Positions 12,171 to 26,969 of a DNA stretch of 64,000 nt are shown piece by piece. Each line of letters opens with the position of its first letter. Positions within the stretch are counted from its first letter, which is position 1. The DNA is from Paragordius varius (Eukaryota > Nematomorpha). The position numbers and the translations under genes are program-made. The notes under the pieces were generated by a model that did no database searches, was not told where the DNA came from, and saw only the letters and a program-made list of their open reading frames with translations. The stretch spans positions 13,392,001 through 13,456,000 of the forward strand of contig OZ176053.1 of the NCBI GenBank assembly GCA_964247055.1, given 5' to 3'.

Positions 12171-15100
12171 TTCATATCCGATTTTTACAACGATACTTTA
12201 AAAATTAATGTATAAAACTAGTCGCATCAATACTAAAGTTAAACTTTGTCCTTAAAAATCGGATATTGGTCACCGGTGAACAAAATAATTTTTGATACAT
12301 TCTCTTTATAAGACTACATCAAAATATAGAGATAGTTTGACAAATTCTTTCATATCCGATTTTTACAACGATACTTTAAAAATTATGGTATTAAACCAGT
12401 CGCATCAATACTCAAGTTAAACTTTGTCCTTAAAAATCGGATATTGGTCACCGGTGAACAAAATAATTTTTTTACATTCTCTTAGTAAGACTACATCAAA
12501 ATATAGAGATAGTTTGACAAACTCTTTCATATCCGATTTTTACAACGATACTTTAAAAATTAATCTATTAAACTAGTCGCATCAATACTCAAGTTAAACT
12601 TTGTCCTTAAAAATCGGATATTGGTCACCGGTGAACAAAATAATTTTTTATACATTCTCTTAGCAAGACTACATCAAATAATAGAGATAGTTTGACAAAC
12701 TCTTTCATATCCGATTTTTACAACGATACTTTATAAATAAATGTATAAAACTAGTCGTATCAATAAGTCGCATCAATACTCAAGTTAAACTTTGTCCTTA
12801 AAAATCGGATATTGGTCACCGGTGAACAAAATAATTTTTTATATATTCTCTTAGTAAGACTACATCAAAATATAGAGATAGTTTGACAAACTCTTTCATA
12901 TCCGATTTTTACAACGATACTTTAAAAATTAATCTATTAAACTAGTCGCATCAATACTCAAGTTAAACTTTGTCCTTAAAAATCGGATATTGGTCACCGG
13001 TGAACAAAATAATTTTTTATACATTCTCTTAGCAAGACTACATCAAATAATAGAGATAGTTTGACAAACTGTTTCATATCCGATTTTTACAACAATACAT
13101 TAAAAATTTATGTATAAAACTAGTCGCATGATTACTCAAGTTAAACTTTGTCCTTAATAATCGGATATTGGTCACCGGTGAACAAAATAATTTTTTATAC
13201 ATTCTCTTAGTAAGAATCAAAATATAGAGATAGTTTTGCAAACTCTTTCATATCCGATTTTTACAACGATACTTTAAAAATTAATGTATAAAACTAGTCG
13301 CATCAATACTCAAGTTAAACTTTGTCCTTAAAAATCGGATATTGGTCACCGGTGAACAAAATTTTTTTTATACATTCTCTTAGTAGGACTACATATAAAT
13401 ATAGAGATAGTTTGGCAAACTCTTTCATATCCGATTTTTACAACAATACTTTAAAAATTAATGTATAAAACTAGTCGCATGATTACTCAAGTTAAACTTT
13501 GTCCTTAAAAATCGGATATTGGTCACCGGTGAACAAAATAATTTTTTATACATTCTCTTAGTAAGACTACATCAAAATATAGAGATAGTTTTGCAAACTC
13601 TTTCATATCCGATTTTTACAACGATACTTTAAAAATTAATGAATAAAACTAGTCGCATCAATACTCAAGTTAAACTTTGTCCTTAAAAATCAGATATTGG
13701 TCACCGGTGAACAAAATTATTTTTTATACATTCTCTTAGTAAGACTACATCAAAATATAGAGATAGTTTGACAAACTCTTTCATATCCGATTTTTACAAC
13801 GATACTTTAAAAATTAATTTATTAAACTAGTCGCATCAATACTCAAGTTAAACTTTGTCCTTAAAAATCGGATATTGGTCACAGGTGAACAAAATTATTT
13901 TTTATACATTCTCTTAGTAAGACTACATCAAAATATAGAGATAGTTTGACAAACTCTTTAATATCTGATTTTTACAACGATACTTTAAAAATTAATGTAT
14001 AATTTAGCATACGACAATATTCAATTTAAACTTTGTCCTTAAAATCGGATATTGGTGACCGGTGAACGAAACTATTTTCTATACATTCTCTTAGAAGGAC
14101 TACATTAAAATATAGAGATAGTTTGACAAAGTCTTTCATATCCGATTTTTACAACGTTACTTTAAAAATTAATGTATAAAACTAGTCGCATCAATACTCA
14201 ACCTAAACTTTGTCCTTAAAAATGGGATATTGGTCACCGGTGAACAAAACTATTTTTTATACATTCTCTTAGTAAGACTACATCAAAATATAGAGATAGT
14301 TTGACAAACTCTTTAATATCTGATTTTTAGAGCGATACTTTAAAAATTAATGTATAATTTATCATACGACAATAAGCAAGTTAAACTTTGTCCTTAAAAA
14401 TCGGATATTAGTCGCCGGTAAAGAAAATAATTTTTTATACATTCTCTTAGTAGTACTACATCAAAATATAGAGATAGTTTGACAAACTCTTTAATATCTG
14501 ATTTTTAGAGCGATACTTTAAAAATAAATGTATAATTTAGCATACGACAATAAGCAAGTTAAACTTTGTCCTTAAAAATCGGATATTGGTCTCCGGTGAA
14601 CAAAATTATTTTTTATACATTCTCTTATTAAGACTACATCAAAATATAGAGATAGTTTAACAAACTCTTTCATATCCGATTTTTACAACGATACTTTAAA
14701 AATTAATGTATAAAACTAGTCGCATCAATACTCAAGCTAAACTTTGTCCTTAAAAATGGGATATTGGTCACCGGTGAACAAAATTATTTTTTATACATTC
14801 TCTTAGTAAGACTACATCAAAATATAGAGATAGTTTGACAAACTCTTTCATATCCGATTTTTACAACGATACTTTAAAAATTAATGTATAAAATTAGTCG
14901 CATCAATACTCAAGCTAAACTTTGTCCTTAAAAATGGGATATTGGTCACCGGTGAACAAAATTATTTTTTATACATTCTCTTATTAAGACTACATCAAAA
15001 TATAGAGATAGTTTGACAAACTCTTTCATATCCGATTTTTACAACGATACTTTAAAAATTAATGTATAAAACTAGTCGCATCAATACTCAAGCTAAACTT

Positions 15101-16250
15101 TGTCCTTAAAAATGGGATATTGGTCACCGGTGAACAAAATTATTTTTTATACATTCTCTTAGTAAGACTACATCAAAATATAGAGATAGTTTGATTAACT
15201 CTTTCATATCCGATTTTTACAACGATACTTTTAAAATTAATGTATAAAACTAATCGCATCAATACTCAAGTTAAAGTTTGTCCTTAAAAATCGGATATTG
15301 GTCTCCGGTGAACAAAATTATTTTTTATACATTCTCTTATTAAGACTACATCAAAATATAGAGATAGTTTGATTAACTCTTTCATATCCGATTTTTACAA
15401 CGATACTTTTAAAATTAATGTATAAAACTAATCGCATCAATACTCAAGTTAAAGTTTGTCCTTAAAAATCGGATATTGGTCTCTGGTGAACAAAATTATT
15501 TTTTATACATTCTCTTATTAAGACTACATCAAAATATAGAGATAGTTTGACAAACTCTTTCATATCCGATTTTTACAACGATACTTTGAAAATTAATGTA
15601 TAAAACTAATCGCATCAATACTCAAGTTAAAGTTTGTCCTTAAAAATCGGATATTGGTCTCCGGTGAACAAAATTATTTTTTATACATTCTCTTATTAAG
15701 ACTACATCAAAATATAGAGATAGTTTGATTAACTCTTTCATATCCGATTTTTACAACGATACTTTTAAAATTAATGTATAAAACTAATCGCATCAATACT
15801 CAAGTTAAAGTTTGTCCTTAAAAATCGGATATTGGTCTCCGGTGAACAAAATTATTTTTTATACATTCTCTTAGTAAGACTACATCAAAATATAGAGATA
15901 GTTTGACAAACTCTTTCATATCCGATTTTTACAACGATACTTTTAAAATTAATGTATAAAACTAATCGCATCAATACTCAAGTTAAACTTTGTCCTTAAA
16001 AATCGGATATTGGTCACCGGTGAACAAAATTGTTTTTTATACATTCTCTTAGTAAGACTACATGAAAATATAGAGATAGTTTGACAAACTCTTTCATATC
16101 CGATTTTTACAACGATACTTTAAAAATTAATGTATAAAACTAGTCGTATCAATACTCAAGTTAAACTTTGTCCTTAAAAATCGGATATTGGTCACCGGTG
16201 AACAAAATTATTTTTTATACATTCTCTTATTAAGACTACATCAAAATATA
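12170..16250 (+). repeat. Long higher-order repeat unit 3, edited copy
   Basis: A third copy, matching unit 2 at an offset of about 4,470-4,474 bp: GATACATTCT at 7,821 and 12,294, GCATGATTAC at 8,652 and 13,126, and GCATGATT at 9,007 and 13,477. It then matches at 4,292 bp (CTCTTTAATA at 9,662 and 13,954), so one 178-bp monomer has been lost between about 13.5 and 13.95 kb. A 4-bp deletion (GTAAGAATCAAAATAT) lies near 13,211. Toward the right end, copies with TTGATTAACTC repeat at 15,191, 15,369 and 15,725, a recent one-monomer amplification. Confidence 0.72.
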
Positions 16251-17299
16251 GAGATAGTTTGACAAACTCTTTAATATCTGATTTTTAAAGCGATACTTTA
16301 AAAATTAATGTATAATTTAGCATACGACAATAAGCAAGTTAAACTTTGTCCTTAAAAATCGGATATTAGTCGCCGGTAAAGAAAATAATTTTTATACATT
16401 TTCTTAGTAGTACTACATCAAAATATAGAGATAGTTTGACAAACTCTTTAATATCTGATTTTTAGAGCGATACTTTAAAAATTAATGTATAATTTAGCAT
16501 ACGACAATAAGCAAGTTAAACTTTGTCCTTAAAAATCGGATATTGGTCTCCGGTGAACAAAATTATTTTTTATACATTCTCTTATTAAGACTACATCAAA
16601 ATATAGAGATAGTTTAACAAACTCTTTCATATCCGATTTTTACAACGATACTTTAAAAATTAATGAATAAAACTAGTCGCATTAATACTCAAGCTAAACT
16701 TTGTCCTTAAAAATGGGATATTGGTCACCGGTGAACAAAATTATTTTTTATACATTCTCTTATTAAGACTACATCAAAATATAGAGATAGTTTGACAAAC
16801 TCTTTCATATCCGATTTTTACAACGATACTTTAAAAATTAATGTATAAAACTAGTCGCATCAATACTCAAGCTAAACTTTGTCCTTAAAAATGGGATATT
16901 GGTCACCGGTGAACAAAATTATTTTTTATACATTCTCTTAGTAAGACTACATCAAAATATAGAGATAGTTTGACAAACTCTTTCATATCCGATTTTTACA
17001 ACGATACTTTAAAAATTAATGTATAAAACTAGTCGTATAAATACTTAAGTTAAACTTTGTCCTTAAAAATCGGATATTGGTCACCGGTGAACAAAATTAT
17101 TTTTTATACATTCTCTTATTAAGACTACATCAAAATATAGAGATAGTTTGACTAACTCTTTCATATCCGATTTTTACAACGATACTTTTAAAATTAATGT
17201 ATAAAACTAATCGCATCAATACTCAAGTTAAAGTTTGTCCTTAAAAATCGGATATTGGTCTCCGGTGAACAAAATTATTTTTTATACATTCTCTTATTA

Positions 17300-18465
17300 A
17301 GACTACATCAAAATATAGAGATAGTTTGACAAACTCTTTCATATCCGATTTTTACAACGATACTTTTAAAATTAATGTATAAAACTAATCGCATCAATAC
17401 TCAAGTTAAACTTTGTCCTTAAAAATCGGATATTGGTCACCGGTGACCAAAATTATTTTTTATACATTCTCTTAGTAAGACTACATGAAAATATAGAGAT
17501 AGTTTGACAAACTCTTTCATATCCGATTTTTACAACGATACTTTAAAAATTAATGTATAAAATTAGTCGCATCAATACTCAAGCTAAACTTTGTCGTTAA
17601 AAATGGGATATTGGTGACCGGTGAACAAAACTATTTTTTATACATTCTCTTAGTAAGACTACATCAAAATATAGAGATAGTTTGACAAACTCTTTCATAT
17701 CCGATTTTTACAACGATACTTTTAAAATTAATGTATAAAACTAATTGCATCAATACTCAAGTTAAACTTTGTCCTTAAAAATCGGATATTGGTCACCGGT
17801 GAACAAAATTATTTTTTATACATTCTCTTATTAAGAGTACATCAAAATATAGAGATAGTTTGACAAACTCTTTAATATCTGATTTTTAGAGCGATACTTT
17901 AAAAATTAATGTATAATTTAGCATACGACAATAAGCAAGTTAAACTTTGTCCTTAAAAATCGGATATTAGTCGCCGGTAAAGAAAATAATTTTTATACAT
18001 TCTCTTAGTAGTACTACATCAAAATATAGAGATAGTTTGACAAACTCTTTAATATCTGATTTTTAGAGCGATACTTTAAAAATAAATGTATAATTTAGCA
18101 TACGACAATAAGCAAGTTAAACTTTGTCCTTAATAATCGGATATTGGTCTCCGGTGAACAAAATTATTTTTTATACATTCTCTTATTAAGACTACATCAA
18201 AATATAGAGATAGTTTAACAAACTCTTTCATATCCGATTTTTACAACGATACTTTAAAAATTAATGTATAAAACTAGTCGCATCAATACTGAAGTTAAAC
18301 TTTGTCAAAAATCGGATATTGGTCACCGGTGAACAAAACTATTTTTTATACATTCTTTTAGTAAGACTACATCAAAATATAGAGATAGTTTGAACTCTTT
18401 CATATCCGATTTTTACAACGATACTTTTAAAATTAATGTATAAAACTAATCGAATCAATACTCAA
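17300..18465 (+). repeat. 11-monomer-spaced duplication, copy 1 (offset 1,980 bp)
   Basis: About 1.17 kb that recurs at 19,280-20,445 with an offset of exactly 1,980 bp and only a handful of mismatches in the lines compared (for example GGTCACCGG versus GATCACCGG near 19,771). It includes the odd variants GTCGTTAAAAATGGGATATT, CTTATTAAGAGTACATC and GTCAAAAATCGG. The near identity implies a recent block duplication. Just upstream, 16.95-17.3 kb matches 18.75-19.1 kb at 1,802 bp, one monomer less, so one copy has since changed length by a single unit. Confidence 0.85.
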
Positions 18466-18567
18466 GTTAAACTTTGTCCTTAAAAATCGGATATTGGTCT
18501 CGAACAAAATTATTTTTTATACATTCTCTTATTAAGACTACATCAAAATATAGAGATAGTTTGACAA

Positions 18568-18633
18568 ACTCTTTAATATCTGATTTTTAGGGCGATACTT
18601 ACTCTTTAATATCTGATTTTTAGAGCGATACTT
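18568..18633 (+). repeat. 33-bp partial-monomer join inside the array
   Basis: ACTCTTTAATATCTGATTTT occurs at 18,568 and again at 18,601, so the intervening monomer is only 33 bp long. A related copy near 20,738 has the same GGGCGATACTT variant but continues into a complete monomer. The short form therefore looks like an internal deletion of about 145 bp between two GATACTT/AACTCTTT points rather than a fresh duplication. This is a scar of out-of-register recombination. Confidence 0.75.
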
Positions 18634-19279
18634 TAAAAATTAATGTATAATTTAGCATACGACAATAAGCAAGTTAAACTTTGTCCTTAAAAATCGGATA
18701 TTGGTCTCCCGTGAACAAAACTATTTTTTATACATTCTCTTAGTAAGACTACATCAAAATATAGAGATAGTTTGACAAACTCTTTCATATCCGATTTTTA
18801 CAACGATACTTTAAAAATTAATGTATAAAACTAGTCGTATAAATACTTAAGTTAAACTTTGTCCTTAAAAATCGGATATTGGTCACCGGTGAACAAAATT
18901 ATTTTTTATACATTCTCTTATTAAGACTACATCAAAATATAGAGATAGTTTGACTAACTCTTTCATATCCGATTTTTACAACGATACTTTTAAAATTAAT
19001 GTATAAAACTAATCGCATCAATACTCAAGTTAAAGTTTGTCCTTAAAAATCGGATATTGGTCTCCGGTGAACAAAATTATTTTTTATACATTCTCTTATT
19101 AAGACTACATCAAAATATAGAGATAGTTTGACAAACTCTTTCATATCCGATTTTTACAACGATACTTTGAAAATTAATGTATAAAATTAGTCGCATCAAT
19201 ACTCAAGCTAAACTTTGTCCTTAAAAATGGGATATTGGTCACCGGTGAACAAAACTATTTTTTATACATTCTCTTAGTA

Positions 19280-20445
19280 AGACTACATCAAAATATAGAG
19301 ATAGTTTGACAAACTCTTTCATATCCGATTTTTACAACGATACTTTTAAAATTAATGTATAAAACTAATCGCATCAATACTCAAGTAAAACTTTGTCCTT
19401 AAAAATCGGATATTGGTCACCGGTGAACAAAATTATTTTTTATACATTCTCTTAGTAAGACTACATGAAAATATAGAGATAGTTTGACAAACTCTTTCAT
19501 ATCCGATTTTTACAACGATACTTTGAAAATTAATGTATAAAATTAGTCGCATCAATACTCAAGCTAAACTTTGTCGTTAAAAATGGGATATTGGTGACCG
19601 GTGAACAAAACTATTTTTTATACATTCTCTTAGTAAGACTACATCAAAATATAGAGATAGTTTGACAAACTCTTTCATATCCGATTTTTACAACGATACT
19701 TTTAAAATTAATGTATAAAACTAATTGCATCAATACTCAAGTTAAACTTTGTCCTTAAAAATCGGATATTGATCACCGGTGAACAAAATTATTTTTTATA
19801 CATTCTCTTATTAAGAGTACATCAAAATATAGAGATAGTTTGACAAACTCTTTAATATCTGATTTTTAGAGCGATACTTTAAAAATTAATGTATAATTTA
19901 GCATACGACAATAAGCAAGTTAAACTTTGTCCTTAAAAATCGGATATTAGTCGCCGGTAAAGAAAATAATTTTTATACATTCTCTTAGTAGTACTACATC
20001 AAAATATAGAGATAGTTTGACAAACTCTTTAATATCTGATTTTTAGAGCGATACTTTAAAAATAAATGTATAATTTAGCATACGACAATAAGCAAGTTAA
20101 ACTTTGTCCTTAATAATCGGATATTGGTCTCCGGTGAACAAAATTATTTTTTATACATTCTCTTATTAAGACTACATCAAAATATAGAGATAGTTTAACA
20201 AACTCTTTCATATCCGATTTTTACAACGATACTTTAAAAATTAATGTATAAAACTAGTCGCATCAATACTGAAGTTAAACTTTGTCAAAAATCGGATATT
20301 GGTCACCGGTGAACAAAACTATTTTTTATACATTCTTTTAGTAAGACTACATCAAAATATAGAGATAGTTTGAACTCTTTCATATCCGATTTTTACAACG
20401 ATACTTTTAAAATTAATGTATAAAACTAATCGAATCAATACTCAA
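19280..20445 (+). repeat. 11-monomer-spaced duplication, copy 2 (offset 1,980 bp)
   Basis: The partner of 17,300-18,465. The copies diverge at its right edge, where CTCAAGTTAAAC becomes CTCAAGCTAAAC. It contains A, B and B/A hybrid monomers in the same order as copy 1, including a B copy with TCGCCGGTAAAG and the shortened GTTTGAACTC monomer join. Confidence 0.85.
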
Positions 20446-23370
20446 GCTAAACTTTGTCCTTAAAAATGGGATATTGGTCACCGGTGAACAAAACTATTTT
20501 TTATACATTCTTTTAGTAAGACTACATCAAAATATAGAGATAGTTTGACTAACTCTTTTATATCCGATTTTTACAACGATACTTTTAAAATTAATGTATA
20601 AAACTAATCGCATCAACACTCAAGTTAAACTTTGTCCTTAAAAATCGGATATTGGTCTCGAACAAAATTATTTTTTATACATTCTCTTATTAAGACTACA
20701 TCAAAATATAGAGATAGTTTGACAAACTCTTTAATATCTGATTTTTAGGGCGATACTTTAAAAATTAATGTAGAATTTAGCTACGACAATAAGCAAGTTA
20801 AACTTCCTTAAAAATCGGATATTAGTCGCCGGTAAAGAAAATAATTTTTTATACATTCTCTTAGTAGTACTACATCAAAATATAGAGAGAGTTTGACAAA
20901 CTCTTTAATATCTGATTTTTAGAGCGATACTTTAAAAATTAATGTATAATTTAGCATACGACAATAAGCAAGTTAAACTTTGTCCTTAAAAATCGGATAT
21001 TGGTCTCCCGTGAACAAAACTATTTTTTATACATTCTCTTAGTAAGACTACATCAAAATATAGAGATAGTTTGACAAACTCTTTCATATCCGATTTTTGC
21101 AACGATACTTTTAAAATTAATGTATAAAACTAATCGCATCAATACTCAAGTTAAACTTTGTCCTTAAAAATCGGATATTGGTCACCGGTGAACAAAATTG
21201 TTTTTTATACATTCTCTTAGTAAGACTACATGAAAATATAGAGATAGTTTGACAAACTCTTTCATATCCGATTTTTACAACGATACTTTAAAAATTAATG
21301 TATAAAACTAGTCGTATCAATACTCAAGTTAAACTTTGTCCTTAAAAATCGGATATTCGTCACCGGTGAACAAAATTATTTTTTATACATTCTCTTATTA
21401 AGACTACATCAAAATATAGAGATAGTTTGACAAACTCTTTAATATCTGATTTTTAGAGCGATACTTTAAAAATTAATGTATAATTTAGCATACGACAATA
21501 AGCAAGTTAAACTTTGTCCTTAAAAATCGGATATTGGTCTCCGGTGAACAAAACTATTTTTTATACATTCTCTTAGTAAGACTACATCAAAATATAGAGA
21601 TAGTTTGACAAACTCTTTCATATCCGATTTTTACAACGATACTTTTAAAATTAATGTATAAAACTAATCGCATCAATACTCAAGTTAAACTTTGTCCTTA
21701 AAAATCGGATATTGGTCACCGGTGAACAAAATTATTTTTTATACATTCTCTTAGTAAGACTACATCAAAATATAGAGATAGTTTGATAAACTCTTTCATA
21801 TCCGATTTTTACAACGATACTTAAAAATTAATGCATAAAATTAGTCGTATGAATACTCAAGTTAAACTTTGTCCTTAAAAAACGGATATTGGGGATCGGT
21901 GAACAAAATTATTTTTTATACATTCTCTTATTAAGACTACATCAAAATATAGAGATAGTTTGACAAACTCTTTCATATCCGATTTTTACAACGATACTTT
22001 TAAAATTAATGTATAAAACTAATCGCATCAATACTCAAGTTAAATTTTGTCCTTAAAAATCGGATATTGGTCACCGGTAAACAAAATTATTTTTAATACA
22101 TTCTTTTATTAAGAGTACATCAAAATATAGAGATAGTTTGACAAACTCTTTAATATCTGATTTTTACAGCGATACTTTAAAAATTAATGTATAATTTAGC
22201 ATACGACAATAAGCAAGTTAAACTTTGTCCTTAAAAATCGGATATTAGTCGCCGGTAAAGAAAATAATTTTTTATACATTCTCTAACTAGTACTACATCA
22301 AAATATAGAGATAGTTTGACAAACTGTTTAATATCTGATTTTTAGAGCAATACTATAATTTAGCATACGACAATAAGCAAGTTAAACTTTGTCCTTAAAA
22401 ATCGGATATTAGTCGCCGGTAAAGAAAATAATTTTTATACATTTTCTTAGTAGTACTTAATCAAAATATAGAGATAGTTTGACAAACTCTTTAATATCTG
22501 ATTTTTAGAGCGATACTTTAAAAATTAATGTATAATTTAGCATACGACAATAAGCAAATTAAACTTTGTCCTTAAAAATCGGATATTGGTCTCCGGTGAA
22601 CAAAATTATTTTTTATACATTCTCTTATTAAGACTACATCAAAATATAGAGATAGTTTGACAAACTCTTTCATATCCGATTTTTAAAACGATACTTTAAA
22701 AATTAATGTATAAAACTAGTCGCATCAATACTCAAGTTAAACTTTGTCCTTAAAAATCGGATATTGGTCACCGGTGAACAAAATTATTTTTTATACATTG
22801 TCCTAGTAGTACTACATCAAAATATAGAGATAGTTTGACAAACTCTTTAATATCTGATTTTTAGAGCGATACTTTAAAAATTAATGTATAATTTAGCATA
22901 CGACAATAAGCAAATTAAACTTTGTCCTTAAAAATCGGATATTGGTCTCCGGTGAACAAAACTATTTTTTATACATTCTCTTAGTAAGACTACATCAAAA
23001 TATAGAGATAGTTTGACAAACTCTTTCATATCCGATTTTTACAACGATACTTATAAAATTAATGTATAAAACTAATCGCATGAATACTCAATTTAAACTT
23101 TGTCCTTAAAAATCGGATATTGGTCACCGGTGACCAAAATTATTTTTTATACATTCTCTTAGTAAGACTACATCAAAATATAGAGATAGTTTGACAAACT
23201 CTTTCATATCCGATTTTTACAACGATACTTTAAAAATTAATTATAAAACTAGTCGCATCGATACTCAAGTTAAACTTTGTCCTTAAAAATCGGATATTGG
23301 TCACCGGTGAACAAAACTATTTTTTATACATTCTTTTAGTAAGACTACATCAAAATATAGAGATAGTTTG

Positions 23371-24790
23371 ATAAACTCTTTCATATCCGATTTTTATAAC
23401 GATACTTTAAAAATTGATGTATAAAACTAGTCGCATCAATACTCAAGTCAAACTTTGTCCTTAAAAATCGGATATTGGTCACCGGTGAAAAAAACTATTT
23501 TTTATACATTCTTTTAGTAAGACTACATCAAAATATAGAGATAGTTTGACAAACTCTTTCATATCCGATTTTTACAACGATACTTTTAAAATTAATGTAT
23601 AAAACTAATCGCATCAATACTCAAGTTAAACTTTGTCCTTAAAAATCGGATATTGTTCACCGGTGACCAAAATTATTTTTTATACATTCTCTTAGTAGGA
23701 GTACATGAAAATATAGAGATAGTTTGACAAACTCTTTCATATCCGATTTTTAAAACGATACTTTAAAAATTAATGTATAAAACTAGTCGCATCAATACTC
23801 AAGTTAAACTTTGTCAAAAATCGGATATTGGTCACCGGTGAACAAAACTATTTTTTATACATTCTTTTAGTAAGACTACATCAAAATATAGAGATAGTTT
23901 GATAAACTCTTTCATATCCGATTTTTATAACGATACTTTAAAAATTAATGTATAAAACTAGTCGCATCGATACTCAAGTTAAACTTTGTATTTAAAAATC
24001 GGATATTAGTCGCCGGTAAAGAAAATAATTTTTTATACATTCTCTCAGTAGTACTACATCAAAATATAGAGATAGTTTGATAAACTCTTTCATATCCGAT
24101 TTTTATAACGATACTTTAAAAATTGATGTATAAAACTAGTCGCATCAATACTCAAGTTAAACTTTGTCCTTAAAAATCGGATATTGGTCACCGGTGAACA
24201 AAACTATTTTTTATACATTCTTTTAGTAAGACTACATCAAAATATAGAGATAGTTTGACAAACTCTTTCATATCCGATTTTTACAACGATACTTTTAAAA
24301 TTAATGTATAAAACTAATCGCATCAATACTCAAGTTAAACTTTGTCCTTAAAAATCGGATATTGGTCACCGGTGACCAAAATTATTTTTTATACATTCTC
24401 TTAGTAGGAGTACATGAAAATATAGAGATAGTTTGACAAACTCTTTTATATCCGATTTTTAAAACGATACTTTAAAAATTAATGTATAAAACTAGTCGCA
24501 TCAATACTCAAGTTAAACTTTGTCAAAAATCGGATATTGGTTACCGGTGAACAAAACTATTTTTTATACATTCTTTTAGTAAGACTACATCAAAATATAG
24601 AGATAGTTTGATAAACTCTTTCATATCCGATTTTTATAACGATACTTTAAAAATTAATGTATAAAACTAGTCGCATCGATACTCAAGTTAAACTTTGTAT
24701 TTAAAAATCGGATATTAGTCGCCGGTAAAGAAAATAATTTTTTATACATTCTCTTAGTAGTACTACATCAAAATATAGAGATCGTTTGAC
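23371..24790 (+). repeat. Tandem pair of a four-monomer unit (709 bp)
   Basis: Two adjacent copies of a four-monomer unit at an offset of 709 bp. ATAAACTCTT lies at 23,371 and 24,080, and TTGTATTTAA at 23,986 and 24,695. Shared oddities are TTTTTATAACGATAC, AAAATTGATGTAT, CGGTGACCAAAATTATT, GTAGGAGTACATGAAAATAT and a GTCAAAAATCGG monomer lacking about four bases. Each unit is mostly A-type with one B copy, an early form of the four-monomer organisation seen further right. Confidence 0.8.
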
Positions 24791-26969
24791 AAACTCTTTA
24801 ATATCTGATTTTTAGAGCGATACTTTAAAATTTAATGTATAATTTAGCATACGACAATAAGCAAGTTAAACTTTGTCCTTAAAAATCGGATATTAGTCAC
24901 CGGTAAAGAAAATAATTTTTTATACATTCTCTTAGTAGGACTACATCAAAAAATAGAGATAGTTTGACAAACTCTTTCATATCCGATTTTTACAACGATA
25001 CTTTTAAAATTAATGTATAAAACTAATCGCATGAATACTCAATTTAAACTTTGTCCTTAAAAATCGGATATTGGTCACCGGTGACCAAAATTATATTTTA
25101 TACATTCTCTTATTAAGACTACATCAAAATATAGAGATAGTTTGACATCTTTCATATCCGATTTTTACAACGATACTTTTAAAATTAATGTATAATTTAG
25201 CATACGACAATAAGCAAGTTAAACTATGTCTTTAAAAATCGGATATTAGTCGCCGGTAAAGAAAATAATTTTTTATACATTCTCTTAGGAGTACTACATC
25301 AAAATATAGAGATAGTTTGACAAACTCTTTAATATCTGATTTTTAGAGCTATACTTTAAAAATTAATGTATAATTTAGCATACGACAATAAGCAAGTTAA
25401 ACTTTGTCCTTAAAAATCGGATATTGGTCTCCGGTGAACAAAATTATTTTTTATACATTCTCGTATTAAGACTACATCAAAATATAGAGATAGTTTAACA
25501 AACTCCTTCATATCCGATTTTTACAACGATACTTTAAAAATTGATGTATAAAACTAGTCGCATAAATACTCAAGTTAAACTTTGTCCTTAAAAATCAGAT
25601 ATTGGTCACCGGTGAACAAAACTATTTTTTATACATTCTCTTAGTAAGACTACATCAAAATATAGAGATAGTTTGACAAACTTTTTAATATCTGTTTTTT
25701 ACAACGATACTTTAAAAATTAATGTATAATTTAGCATACGACAATATTCAAGTTATACTTTGTCCTTAAAAATCGGATATTGGTGACCGGTGAACGAAAC
25801 TATTTTCTATACATTCTCTTAGAAGGACTACATTAAAATATAGAGATAGTTTGACAAACTCTTTCATATCCGATTTTTACAACGATACTTTAAAAATTAA
25901 TGTAAACTAGTCGCATCAATACTCAAGTTAAACTTTGTCCTTAAAAATCAGATATTGGTCACCGGTGAACAAAACTATTTTTTATACATTCTCTTAGTAA
26001 GACTACATCAAAATATAGAGATAGTTTGACAAACTCTTTAATATCTGATTTTTAGAGCGATACTTTAAAAATTAATATATAATTTAGCATACGACAATAA
26101 GCAAGTTAAACTTTGTCCTTAAAAATCGGATATTAGTCGCCGGTAAAGAAAATAATTTTTTATACATTCTCTTAGTAGTACTACATCAAAATATAGAGAT
26201 AGTTTGACAAACTCTTTAATATCTTATTTTTAGAGCGATACTTTAAAAATAAATGTATAATTTAGCATACGACAATAAGCAAGTTAAACTTTGTCCTTAA
26301 AAATCGGATATTGGTCTCCGGTGAACAAAATTATTTTTTATACATTCTCTTATTAAGACTACATCAAAATATAGAGATAGTTTAACAAACTCTTTCATAT
26401 CCGATTTTTACAACGATACTTTAAAAATTAATGTATAAAACTAGTCGCATCAATACTCAAGCTAAACTTTGTCCTTAAAAATGGGATATTGGTCACCGGT
26501 GAACAAAATTATTTTTTATACATTCTCTTATTAAGACTACATCAAAATATAGAGATAGTTTGACAAACTCTTTCATATCCGATTTTTACAACGATACTTT
26601 AAAAATTAATGTATAAAACTAGTCGCATCAATACTCAAGCTAAACTTTGTCCTTAAAAATGGGATATTGGTCACCGGTGAACAAAATTATTTTTTATACA
26701 TTCTCTTAGTAAGACTACATCAAAATATAGAGATAGTTTGACAAACTCTTTCATATCGATTTTTACAACGATACTTTAAAAATTAATGTATAAAACTAGT
26801 CGTATAAATACTTAAGTTAAACTTTGTCCTTAAAAATCGGATATTGGTCACCGGTGAACAAAATTATTTTTTATACATTCTCTTATTAAGACTACATCAA
26901 AATATAGAGATAGTTTGACTAACTCTTTCATATCCGATTTTTACAACGATACTTTTAAAATTAATGTAT

